NCBI GenBank assembly: GCA_008931825.1
Contig: QXVZ01013377.1
Span: 1 to 21,722, forward strand
DNA length: 21,722 nt
Reading direction: 5' to 3'
DNA from: Phallusia fumigata
Taxonomy: Eukaryota > Chordata > Ascidiacea > Phlebobranchia > Ascidiidae
Numbering within the stretch: position 1 is the stretch's first letter; the number at the start of each line of letters is the position of its first letter. Below, piece after piece: positions 12,404 to 21,722 of this stretch. The notes beneath the pieces are model-generated. The model searched no databases. It was given only the letters and a program-made list of their open reading frames with translations, and was not told the DNA's origin. A program made the translations under genes and the position numbers.

Positions 12404-12531
12404 ACTTGTACATACAAGTTATAACATATAAGTGATTTCAAACCTATTATTTGCCTGCTGGCAATTTGGCATGACAAACATACAAAAATATCATTGTCCT
12501 GTGAATTTTGTTTATGTATGTGTACATACAT
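12404..12531 (+). promoter_or_regulatory. Pumilio-type motifs inside two small palindromes, gene A 3'UTR
   Basis: Two perfect short inverted repeats lie between the gene A stop and its AATAAA: acttgta-ca-tacaagt at 12404-12419 and atgtatgt-gt-acatacat at 12514-12531. Each contains TGTACATA, which fits the Pumilio consensus UGUANAUA. Both elements would be in the mRNA if the 12623 poly(A) signal is used. Confidence 0.4.
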
Positions 12532-12622
12532 TTCAGTTCAGCATCTATAAGTTCCATTTAGGCAAAAGTCTTGTTACTTTTACAAAATGGGACTAAAAAT
12601 GGGTGTTTTGGTTTAGTCATTA

Positions 12623-12628
12623 AATAAA
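12623..12628 (+). terminator. Candidate poly(A) signal of gene A
   Basis: AATAAA in cattaaataaacg, 293 bases past the TGA at 12328-12330. It would give a 3'UTR of about 0.3 kb. The sequence from here to 13193 is AT-rich and almost free of CpG. Apart from a further TGTACATA at 12703 I see no feature in it. Confidence 0.5.
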
Positions 12629-13193
12629 CGTGACAAAAAATATATTTGTTTAGTTACAACTGATTGGTATAACAATGTTCACAAACATTTTGAAGCCAGT
12701 TTTGTACATATTGTTAGGTAAATAATGATAAACAATGTTAGGTTGATTATTTTCTTGATATGTTTTATAATACACTACTGTATTAAATGATATTTCGTTT
12801 CACATGTTTATGCCTATATTCTAACATGAAAATAGTAAAATCCAAAACAACAAATACCTTGTGCCATATCATTTGAATCAGGATGTTTGGAGACAGAAAG
12901 CAAACAGAATACTGATGATGCAGACATCTTTTCTCTACAGTAAACTTTGAATAAGTGGGCAAACAATCACCTGCAAAACAATCATAAAAGTACACAGTCA
13001 TCCCAAAAACCTATTTGCTTAGCACAAATATTAGACACTATGTCAATCTGTAGACACATTCACCAAAAACCCACAACAAGCTGCTTGGTACACTTATGTA
13101 CAGTTGTTTAATAAGACCAGTTCAGAGTAACTGTGTTAGGTTGGTGGAAAGGGTTATATTGATACTTGACTGCAAACATACTGAAAAGGCAAA

Positions 13194-15499
13194 ATGAGAT
13201 ACGTAGTTTGGATATTGGTGATATGTCTTGCTTTGTCAGTTGTAACAGCTAAAAATCGCAAAAGGCAAAAACATAGTAAGTTTTTCTCTCATATTTGAAT
13301 GGTTTAAAGAGTTTGTAGTGATTTTTTGTGTGTATAATCACAGCTTTTTTGCATAGTGTTATGCATGACAAATTGACAATGGCCTAATTGCTGATATTTT
13401 TTAATGCTGCTTTAACCATATATTGCTGTATCGCATCTAATTTAGGCTCGTCTAGCTGCAAGCAAACAATCAGAGGCAAAAGCGGAAAAATTGTGCTGAA
13501 AACTCCAAACAGTTGCAACAGTACTCTTTATAAGCTTTCAATTTCGAAAAAATCAGAATTTGTATTAGCTATTGTGAAAGCAATCACAGCAACTGATAAA
13601 ATTTTGGTTGGTATAACATTATGACAACTCATTTACACTGCATGATTTTTGCAAAACATACTAAATTTTTTACAACAAACTATTCAAACTTTTTTTGTTA
13701 ATGTAACTTGCACAACCAATATGGTAATCCAGGTGTTGTGGCAACAAGGTGCTGCCTAAAATGAAATTTATGAGTATTTTAAAGATCAAAACAAAGAAGA
13801 TGCTAAGACAGCCATGGCGCATACAACGAAGAGTTGGTACAGTTGAAAGTGTGAACACCACTGTAAAGTTTCCAAACAAATTTGTTCAAATTATCATCCC
13901 AGGTTCAGTGACAAAATTCCAAGCGAGATACAAAGTTAGAAGTAAGAAAGGCAACTAAAATTTCTAGTCCATGAATATGATAAAATCCCTGATCCAAAAC
14001 AACTCTTTCTTGTCATTGATTTGAAATTTGCAATGTGGCTATGCTTTGGTATAAAATAATATAGTTTGCACCAAGCTTAATGTGCTGTACATATTTGCAA
14101 TTCTGCATACTACTTTCGCAGTTGGCTTGGCTACATTTAATTGTTTTTATGGGGATAATTGCAGTAGCAAAGTGTTTTCCAGGAAAATTTGTTTTAAATT
14201 TCAGTGTTTCAACCTCTTATGCAGGTGGCCTTGTGCGTCAAATAAATCAAAACACCCAAAAGCATGGAAGCATGATTTTATTTGCTTATCAGTAACACAT
14301 TGCAGCTACTTACCCTGTTTTGGCCCGTTGTAGAACAAAGAACTAACAGAAATAGAGGACGATGTTCCACCAGTATTGAATCAGTAACAACGCAATGCAA
14401 TTCAAGGACATGCATGTTGGTGTGCAACTCCCCTGATTACATTGTGAAGAATACAGAAGAGCAGTTTGTGCAGTGTGGGTAGGTATCCTGTTACATTGTG
14501 TCAACTGCACAAATGTGGCTAATGTTTTATTCACCCTAAAAGCTTTCCATAACACAAACAAACCCTGCATACAATTCAACTGTTATGTCTATTAAAAGAG
14601 CATTTGCTTGCTAGATCAAGACAATGGCAAAAGCGCATAAAGCAGTTGTGCATCCAAAGGTCAGATTTGGTTGGTCTCTGCTTTCAGGATGAATCCACTG
14701 TAAGTAAAATAACTTTTTATCCATGTTTGACATTACCTGCTATGATACACAGAAGACAGCTTGTAATGCAAACTACAAATAAACGGCTAGTAACTGACAA
14801 AGTTGTCAAACAATAATCTTAAAGATACAGACAAGAACATTATTTGAAAGACCTTAAGTTTTAACAATTTCCAATAAATCATATAATATTGTTTTTGTGC
14901 AGTGTCCATATACAACTGAAGAACTGCTTCAATTCTTCGAAAGTGAGGAAGCCAGCAGTGGTAATGCAATCCCTGTGATGCCAACACCCCCAGCTGGAGT
15001 TGTATCTGATGAGCTACAACTCAGCCCAGAGGTATTTGAATTCATGATACAACAAACTTTAAGTATGTTTAAATTTTTTTTATGAAGTGTGTTAAGAGAG
15101 ATGCAACAGTTTTTATTACAAAACCATTTAGGTCATATACCATGTTGTCTGCTTTTTTAATTTGACCATTGGTTGTTGTAAGATTACCTAGATGGCCTGA
15201 AAAAATGTCTCCACTTTTTCTGAAGAACTGAATTAAAATACTTCTGTACATTTAGCAAAATCGGGAAATTCAAAGGATAAAGTTACTCACGCTTCTCTGT
15301 GCTACAAATGATGATGGTCAGCATTTATACAAATGTGGAAACTTTCCAGGTATTAAGTGCTTTTTGCCGTCCTTCGTCTCCTGCATTGATTTAAATATTT
15401 CAAAAACATATCTATTTTGCTTTTTCAGAGTCATTCAGAGGACCATGTTTATATTTTCGTTTTTTCTCAGCTGAGTGCACCACTTTTATTCCACTGTAA
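13194..15499 (+). CDS. Gene B: tandem paralogue of gene A, secreted basic Cys-rich protein, eight exons
   Basis: Exons: 13194-13275, 13446-13606, 13785-13941, 14334-14478, 14615-14699, 14903-15031, 15256-15349, 15429-15499, giving 307 codons. Exon order and every intron phase (1,0,1,2,0,0,1) match gene A. Seen: a signal peptide at 1-19 (MRYVVWILVICLALSVVTA) followed by basic KNRKRQKH; a CUB-like start with C32 and C51 (SGKIVLKTPNSC); a very basic stretch (KTKKMLRQPWRIQRRVG, later KQRTNRNRGRC); a CCP-like exon (CMLVCNSPDYIV) and its partner SRQWQKRIKQLC; CPYTTEELLQFF matching CPFSATELEGFF of gene A; and a tail with CGNFP matching CGDFP. Exon 3 starts at an AAG acceptor (13784). This was preferred to the CAG at 13732 because the latter gives a stop and only the former aligns with gene A (IKTKK against IQQKK). 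The function is unknown. Codons use few CpG compared with the neighbours. Confidence 0.78.
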
Positions 15500-16912
15500 A
15501 TGAAGAACAGTGGATTGGGGCAAATTAAGTGTCCAACACCGGCTGAACATGCAATGTACAGCACACCATTGTTGCATGTGTGATGTAAATGCTTTCAACT
15601 GTTGAAAATCTGCAACTTTATCTTTGTTAATTATTGTCCCCGTTTTTTGTTGATCAGAATATTTTGTCCCATGTTATTCATCTGCCGTTGTGTTTACCCC
15701 GTTTTTTTACACAGTTAATTTGCACGCGAGGATTTCTCTACACATAGCTTTGGATAAAATTCTGTACAACCTTGTACAGTATGCCAATGATCAAAACGTT
15801 TTTTGCTAAAATGTGTTTTACGCTTGTTCTCACTTATTTTGTGGCTTAGATAATGCACAGTAAAATTTTAGACGCACACTGAATGAGAGTGTTCGATTTA
15901 TGGCGATGTGCTCTAGTTTCACTTCGGTGTATTTAACTGAAAGTAGAAGTTTAGTAGGTCAACATTATTCCGCTCAAAGTAAGAAAAACAGAGCTGTATG
16001 GCATATTTACCGTTGTCTTTTGTTTGCTGCACAGTCAACCTGAAAAAAGAACCTTGACCTTTGCCAGGATCTACTAGACTTAAGGGAAAAATTTTCTGAA
16101 ATGCATAACACCGTCAGTTAAAAGTTTCTGCTAAACTCGAACAAAACAAGCAGACGATTTGATCACGTGGTCAAAAGAAGCAACCAAGCGTTAAAATAAA
16201 TATTTTCCATTAAATATAGGTCGGTTTGCAGCCTACTCAAATATTTTACAAGAATTGCTGTAATAGAGTAATTTAAATAAACCTAACCGCTCAACGATTT
16301 TAAATAGTTTCTCTACACTTTTTTAACTTACAGATTATTTCTATGGATACACCATTGGTCTTCAGTTTACTCTTTCGTGACCTTTGCTCTTCAGCCAAAA
16401 CATGGGGATCATTACGAGGTCGTTGACCTCATAGTTATGGAATCTCGATACATTTGCACTGGAGAGTGTGCCACGAGATATTTACTGCCAAATCCCGATA
16501 ACTCTGCAAATGTCAACTTGTCGTAAAATTTTGTGCAGCTCGTAAACACATGTTTGTACGCAACCTGCGATGCGACCACATGCAGCCACACTTCTTAGGA
16601 TACATGGTCCAACATTGCAAAGGACAGTGCGTTGTGTAATGGTTTATGGTATAAAAATGACTGGTTTGTAGGCTATTTATATTGTAATTGCATGATGGAA
16701 CCTGATTGTTCCGGTTTAGGCGTTTTTTGGTTTGTTTGGAATTTTAACAGATAAACGTTCTGCACTGGCGACACTTGTGCTAGGTAGGCTTTTGAACTTT
16801 GACGCAAAATTTGGTTTAATTCTTTTAAATTTCAAGAACAAAAATTTGTTTTGTCCTGTGAAATTTTACTACATCTTGTTTTCAGGCCTAAAAACTGCAT
16901 TTTTAGCTCACA
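15500..16912. other. Intergenic region between gene B and the PLB1-like gene
   Basis: No exon is supported here. AATAAA first appears at 16195-16200, about 700 bases after the gene B stop, so the gene B 3' end is unresolved. The second half should hold the PLB1-like promoter. TGACCTTTG occurs at 16055-16063 and 16378-16386, and a perfect inverted repeat gaggtc-gtt-gacctc lies at 16416-16430. Confidence 0.4.
16896..16912 (+). promoter_or_regulatory. Candidate 3' splice site just before the PLB1-like ATG
   Basis: The sequence tgcatttttag ends at 16906, seven bases before the ATG at 16913. No matching donor is obvious upstream. In tunicates such a site can accept a spliced leader; an ordinary 5'UTR intron is the alternative. 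Confidence 0.35.
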
Positions 16913-19900
16913 ATGAAGATTAAACTAGTCTTGATCTTTCTTTGTGCTTTACACATAACAATAGGAAAGGGGGTTGAAGGTAAATCTAGTATGGTTAGTT
17001 TTATAATTACATATAGCTAGAGTACGCAACAATGCATTTCATTTGGCAGTTGTTGATTATTCCACTGATTGGACGAATTATTTGGAAAATTTGCAACTTC
17101 TTCAATTACGCCTGGATGCAGACGAAAAAAAGGTTTCTTTTGTATATCCTTGTGTTTAAAATAATGATGTTGGTTCAACATGAATAAAGTAATGGGCACA
17201 AACTTCGAACAGGTTGCTTGTCGGTATAAGTTTTTACACAGTGTAGCAGACTTGTCCACATCTTTGGACGCTCATTCGGGTTTCCTAACAAGAATAAGCC
17301 ACGGCGATGCGTTGCAGAAAGAAGTTTTCCCATACTGTGCAGACTTGAATAACTGTTTACCATTTTTCGTAGGTTGCCACTGATGAAATAAACAGAAACA
17401 CACCGAGGGAGATATTTTTCAATGTATCTTTCGAATCTCCCCCGCAAAAGAAAACTGGTAAGTTAAACCGCTCAGGAAAACAGAATGCTGCTGATTTGAA
17501 ACTGCCAAAGCTTTCATCAAATACTGTATTCAGTCAAACTAATTTGAATGGTTGAAAACCAAGTTAAAACGAACACAAAAAAGTACAAACTCAGCACAAA
17601 CTTCTATATCGGCAGGGTGTATCGGCTGTCAACTCTTGCGTTGCTCTGTGCACATGCTCTTTTCAAAGACAGAAGTAGTCGAAAGGTTAAGACGGTTCAG
17701 TCCATTGTATCGCATGTTTTTCTTGTTGGAGCGGGGGTCGGCAACCATTTGAATGCAGCATGCCAGTTTACCAATGTTGTCAAAATGTTAATGACTCCGT
17801 CATGTTGACGATGTCATTGTGTTTCTGCGTTTTTTGCGGCTGAACGTTACAGTACGTAAGAGACTGGTTACACGCGTTCTTAAAAATGTTTTGGAATATG
17901 AACTCCTAAATCACCTGGTGTACCAGGGGCTCCCGACCCCCTGCGTTACAGTAAAACGGCGAATTTTGTCTCTTGGTTATCGTTATTGTTAGTCTGAGGT
18001 AAAAAATACTAGTTTGTTTGAAACGTCTAGCCGGTTGAAAGACAAACTGAACAGTAAAAAGCGCGACAAAGTGCCTTGGTACAGAGAATATGTTGTACGT
18101 TTTACAGTCCGTAACTTAGCAGTCTTTTATTCAATTTCAGTCCATACTCTCACCCCTCATGACATTGACCTTCTCGGAGCGCTTGGCGACTCACTGACAG
18201 TAAGCAATTAAAATAACTACAATGGTGACAAACTGAATATGGTTTGCAACAAATTGCAGGCGGGAACTGGTGCCGGGGCATTTTACCTTCCCGGGATTGG
18301 GATTCAGTTCCGCGGGATTTCGTGGCTTGCTGGCGGCGACGAATCGCTTGAAACGTCGATGACATTGACAAGTAAGTTCGAAGTAAAGCTGGAGAAAGTT
18401 TGATGCAAATTTGTGTATCGAAAAAATAAGACCAGTGTTTTCTCAAGAGACTTAATCAAAACAGTGTGCACTGTCTGCAGCTCACAAATTATTGTAATGG
18501 CTCTTAATTGCTATTGAAGTGTTTTCTCTCTTTTATCAATGTGCTAAAGGTAAAATACTTTTGAAATATTTTAGTGTGTTGTATAGTAAAACGGCAATAG
18601 AAGAAAAAATCCTAATGCAGTGATGTTATTTAAAGTAGACCTTTGTCGTTACTTCGGCTGAGTTTATTACCACATTAAACTGCAGACTATTCCTTAACTT
18701 AATTGCGTTGGTTGCATTTTTTAGTTTGTATCCGGTCCAAAATTCCATTTACACTTTTAACCGAAGGGGTAAAACCCAAAAGAACGCATATACTGCAATA
18801 TCAGCTCGTTAAGTTTAAACACATTTAATTTTCTGACTTTTGTCTTTTGTTATGCTGGATTTAAGTTCATTTTATTCAGCTATCCTGCGCAAGTTTAATC
18901 CAGACATTAAAGGCTATTCAGTCGGAAACGGTTTGGGCTTCGCTTCTAGAGAGGAAGATTGGTTCAATGTTGCTGTACCTGGCGGGAGGGCCCAGTATGT
19001 ATATTAGAAACACTTGGAGTGTTAGGAAACCTGCATATATTTGAAATCAGTATGGTCTTGGACCTCATAGTTTTAAGATAGTTTTTAGTAATAGTGTAAG
19101 CGAAATCTTCACGCCTCTTTCCAGTTCTCATGCAACCAACAGTAACTTTTTAGAATGTGCGTAGTTGTTATTTGTTCTCTTCTTGTTACGTTTAAAATCC
19201 AACTATAAGTTAAAGGAACACTTGTTTTGATTTTAGTAAGCCTAAATTCAGATACCTGAGCTTCGGGTCATGTTGAGAATTAAAGTGTTGTAGGTAATTG
19301 TGACATGTTAATTTTCTCCAATTTTGGCTTTTGTTGACAGTGACATGTTAGATCAAGCAAAAAACCTGGTGGCTCTGTTGAAAAATGACTCGGTATGTTC
19401 AAGTTCTTTTACAACAGTCTGTTTGCCGAAACATGTAAATAGCTTACAAGCAAAAATAAAAAAAACTAGCAAAAGTTTGTGTAAAGTTTATAAATGCGTT
19501 TTACATTTGGTCAAATACACAAAGAGGAAACAATTGTAGCAACCTAAAGTCTTCAAAACATCTGGTTTTGCGATTTGACAGAGGACAAGTTTTGACAACG
19601 ATTGGAAATTGATTTCTATTTTTATCGGCGGCAATGACTTGTGTGCGATTGGAAATGATCCTGTTGGTGCGAGCCCTGAGGCATACGTGGCTGAGATAAA
19701 GAAGGCGCTCGATTTGTTCCACGCTGAGGTACTTGGTTTTTGCTTGTTTAATTCCTGGCTGGCGAACAAGTGTTTGGGTACCGTTGCAATAAATTGTCAA
19801 GATGCTATGACAATATTACTTATTGTCCTTTCGGTTATTCTGTAAACTGGTTAAAGTTCCGGGTGTAACGCGTCTTGCACCAAGGAAAACACAGAAGACG

Positions 19901-21722
19901 ATGCGAAGACTGCAAGCATTCACTTAGGCGATATTGTTAAAATGTTTGCAACGAAAGGGATTACTTGCATATAACATTTTTGGCACCTGATACTCGAATA
20001 AACATGTCCTGATGTTTTTAGTGGGCCACCCTAACATTGCGGTTTAGAAATAAACAAAATCAAGTTTGGATTTGGCCCATCAGCGGCACATCTGAACCAG
20101 TTTGCTAAAAATATGTGTGAACTTTTTTTATTTATATGAAGAGTCTTTTCGGGAGAAAAACTTATTACCTAAAACGCCCGGGTCATATTTTTAATGGTTT
20201 TCCCCTTAAAACGGCCTTTAATGGTCNTGAAGTTGCCCTTGCAGAGAACGCTTATCCCATGTGCAACGTCACACAGCGCCTCTTCTGCGGTTATGTGGCA
20301 AGTGGAAGGAACGATGCAGAATTGAAAAATTTGAACAGACAATACCAGGTGACTTCCATTTGTAACAAAAAGAGTTTGCCGAAACAAAATTATCAATTAT
20401 CAATTTAACGGTTTTTGGGACAAATTAAACCCGAATAGCACATGTATAGAATTTTCCCTTTTTTAGAATAAGTTGCACCTATGTGTTGTTTTCCACATGT
20501 CCACGCAGTTGCCTGTGTGTGTTTGTTTTTGCCACTACTCTATCCGGCTGGATCCGGGTAGTAGAAATGCGTGGTGAAACCCAAAGTGATCAAAGAGCAG
20601 TGTGAAACGATTATAAACTTTACACTTAATTCCTTATCGAAGATTAAACAAAATCTTAAGTGGTTTGTCTACAATGAACCATGTTTGCAATGTCCCGAGT
20701 ATTTCGTGGTTTCAAAAAACTCGAGTTGACTGAAGTCTTAAAAAGTAACTTTCGAGGCAACCAATATTTGTGCAGGTTTTATATTTTGTCCAAACACATC
20801 TTTTTGTCGTTTCGCCGGGCTTGATTGGCCTCGTCCGATTAGATTGTGTGTAGTGACTTGATAAAAATACTGCAGCGAAGAAGTAGTGAAAACATCCACA
20901 CGGTTGACTTCACGAAGCTCGGTTAAACCCCAGTCCAAATGCCACTCTTTACTTTCAGGCTTGGGCAAATTTTGTTTTCGGATTGACGCACCCGCATAAA
21001 ATGATGTTAATCTTCGCATAAATGTTATCGTTTTATTACTCATCCACACTTTACGACCAGCAATGGTGCCTGGTACGCGATTAACAGCTAAGTTGCGCAT
21101 GATCACAGCTGACACATGATTTAGGGGTAACATTCAGCCGTTAGTAGCATCGGCACGACATAACGTAACCCACAATGTATGATTTGGCGTTTTTATAAGA
21201 TGTAGGTAAAAAATAATTCAGAACCAAATTATAAATGCGTTATTTTACGGTATTTTTCTGCTTGGTTGCATGGCGGTTAAGGTTTTATGTGAGTAAGCTT
21301 TAGGTACTGACAAACATCATGTAACTTACCTTTGGTTTTTAAGTATTTTTTATTTTGCCATAGGTCCAACTTGCGGAATTGATTGACAGCGGAATTTATG
21401 ACACACATGACGATTTTACAGTTGTTCTGCAGCCGTTTTTCGAAAATACAGTGCTTCCATTGACTGAGGTATGAAGGTAGTATCGGTCGCCACTTGATGT
21501 CGCTAAAGTACATAAATGTGCCCTTTTGCTAAAATGGGACCATAAAAATGGATGCGTACACAAACTTAAAGTTCAAAATATAAATAGTTATTTCTAAAAC
21601 AAACCTTTAAACGTTTGTTTTTTGGATACGTTTTTCAACCTAGTATTCAACCTGCATTTAACAGTCGAACCTACACTGATTGCGTATTGATGTTTTGTGT
21701 TTTTAGGATGGCAAAGTGGACG
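16913..21722 (+). CDS. PLB1: Phospholipase B1-like GDSL lipase, 5' part, cut by the window end
   Basis: Known family: SGNH/GDSL phospholipase/lipase, secreted or membrane-anchored, often with tandem catalytic repeats. Exons: 16913-16979, 17050-17132, 17373-17457, 18141-18199, 18260-18371, 18880-18994, 19341-19392, 19582-19728, 20245-20348, 21364-21468, and 21707 onward. Seen: a signal peptide [38 protein letters not shown] with nucleophile S96 in the GDSL block; [40 protein letters not shown] (block II); [14 protein letters not shown] (N209, D210 in block III); [34 protein letters not shown]. The catalytic His motif (DCFH in relatives) should follow the last exon and is outside the window. 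Oddities: the block that normally follows the exon ending at 19728, starting VPR in relatives, was not found before 20245, and the phases (0 then 1) show that an exon is missing there. Exon 3 has an alternative. Introns 5, 6, 8 and 9 hold no firmly supported gene. Confidence 0.9.
17732..17943. mobile_element. Short non-autonomous hAT-like element (MITE) in PLB1-like intron 3
   Basis: The left end reads cgggggtcggcaacc followed by gcagcatgcca, a form typical of hAT termini. The right end reads ccaggggctcccgacccccctg-like (ending gaccccctg at 17943), whose complement starts caggggGtcggg. The ends therefore form an imperfect inverted repeat about 212 bases apart. The flanking 8-mers tgttggag and cgttacag match at 5 of 8 positions, a decayed target duplication at best. 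There is no coding frame. It is probably an old insertion mobilised in trans. Confidence 0.6.

Noticed and set aside
13733..13784. CAG acceptor at 13732 as the start of gene B exon 3
   Set aside because: From phase 0 it reads into a TAA after eight codons; the AAG acceptor at 13784 keeps the frame and aligns with gene A exon 3.
17175..17447. Minus-strand frame of 90 codons over PLB1-like exon 3
   Set aside because: Shadow of the plus-strand exon region; no family match.
20024..20100. gtgggccaccctaac ... tttggcccatcagcgg stretch in PLB1-like intron 8
   Set aside because: It looks repeat-like, but no clear terminal repeat or duplication; I could not separate it from unique intron sequence.
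20534..20564. Imperfect inverted repeat ctactctatccgg / ccgggtagtag
   Set aside because: Short and imperfect, intronic, with no neighbouring element ends; no function supported.

Overview
The window is eukaryotic, most likely from an ascidian tunicate. The genes are cut into many short exons with GT-AG introns of roughly 70 bases to 1.2 kb. The base composition is AT-rich with patchy CpG content. The two recognisable enzymes are animal-type: a dystroglycan-pathway glucuronyltransferase and a GDSL phospholipase B. The genus cannot be fixed from the sequence alone. All gene models below were built by hand from open frames, splice sites and intron phase.

Layout. 1-1460: no gene seen; it holds a pair of related GGTACG-rich repeat blocks. 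1707-6507 (minus): a complete ten-exon B4GAT1-like gene, 402 codons. 6508-7982: head-to-head intergenic region. 7983-12330 (plus): gene A, eight exons, 331 codons, a secreted protein with a CUB-like domain, a CCP/sushi-like domain, a proline-rich linker and a Cys-rich tail. 13194-15499 (plus): gene B, eight exons, 307 codons, a strongly diverged tandem paralogue of gene A with the same order of intron phases. 15500-16912: intergenic. 16913 to the window end (plus): the 5' part of a phospholipase B1-like gene, with signal peptide, GDSL block, GGRA block and GGND block; the catalytic His end lies beyond the window. One of its introns carries a short hAT-like MITE.

The flanking genes are conserved enzymes. 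B4GAT1 acts in the Golgi on the laminin-binding glycan of dystroglycan. PLB1 is a secreted or brush-border lipase. Between them, the A/B pair is the least familiar content: two fast-diverging secreted Cys-rich paralogues with a shared tail that I cannot place in any named family. Gene B and the 3' half of gene A lie in a strongly CpG-poor block, and the 3' flank of gene A carries repeated Pumilio-type motifs. Both hint at germline expression, but that is inference.
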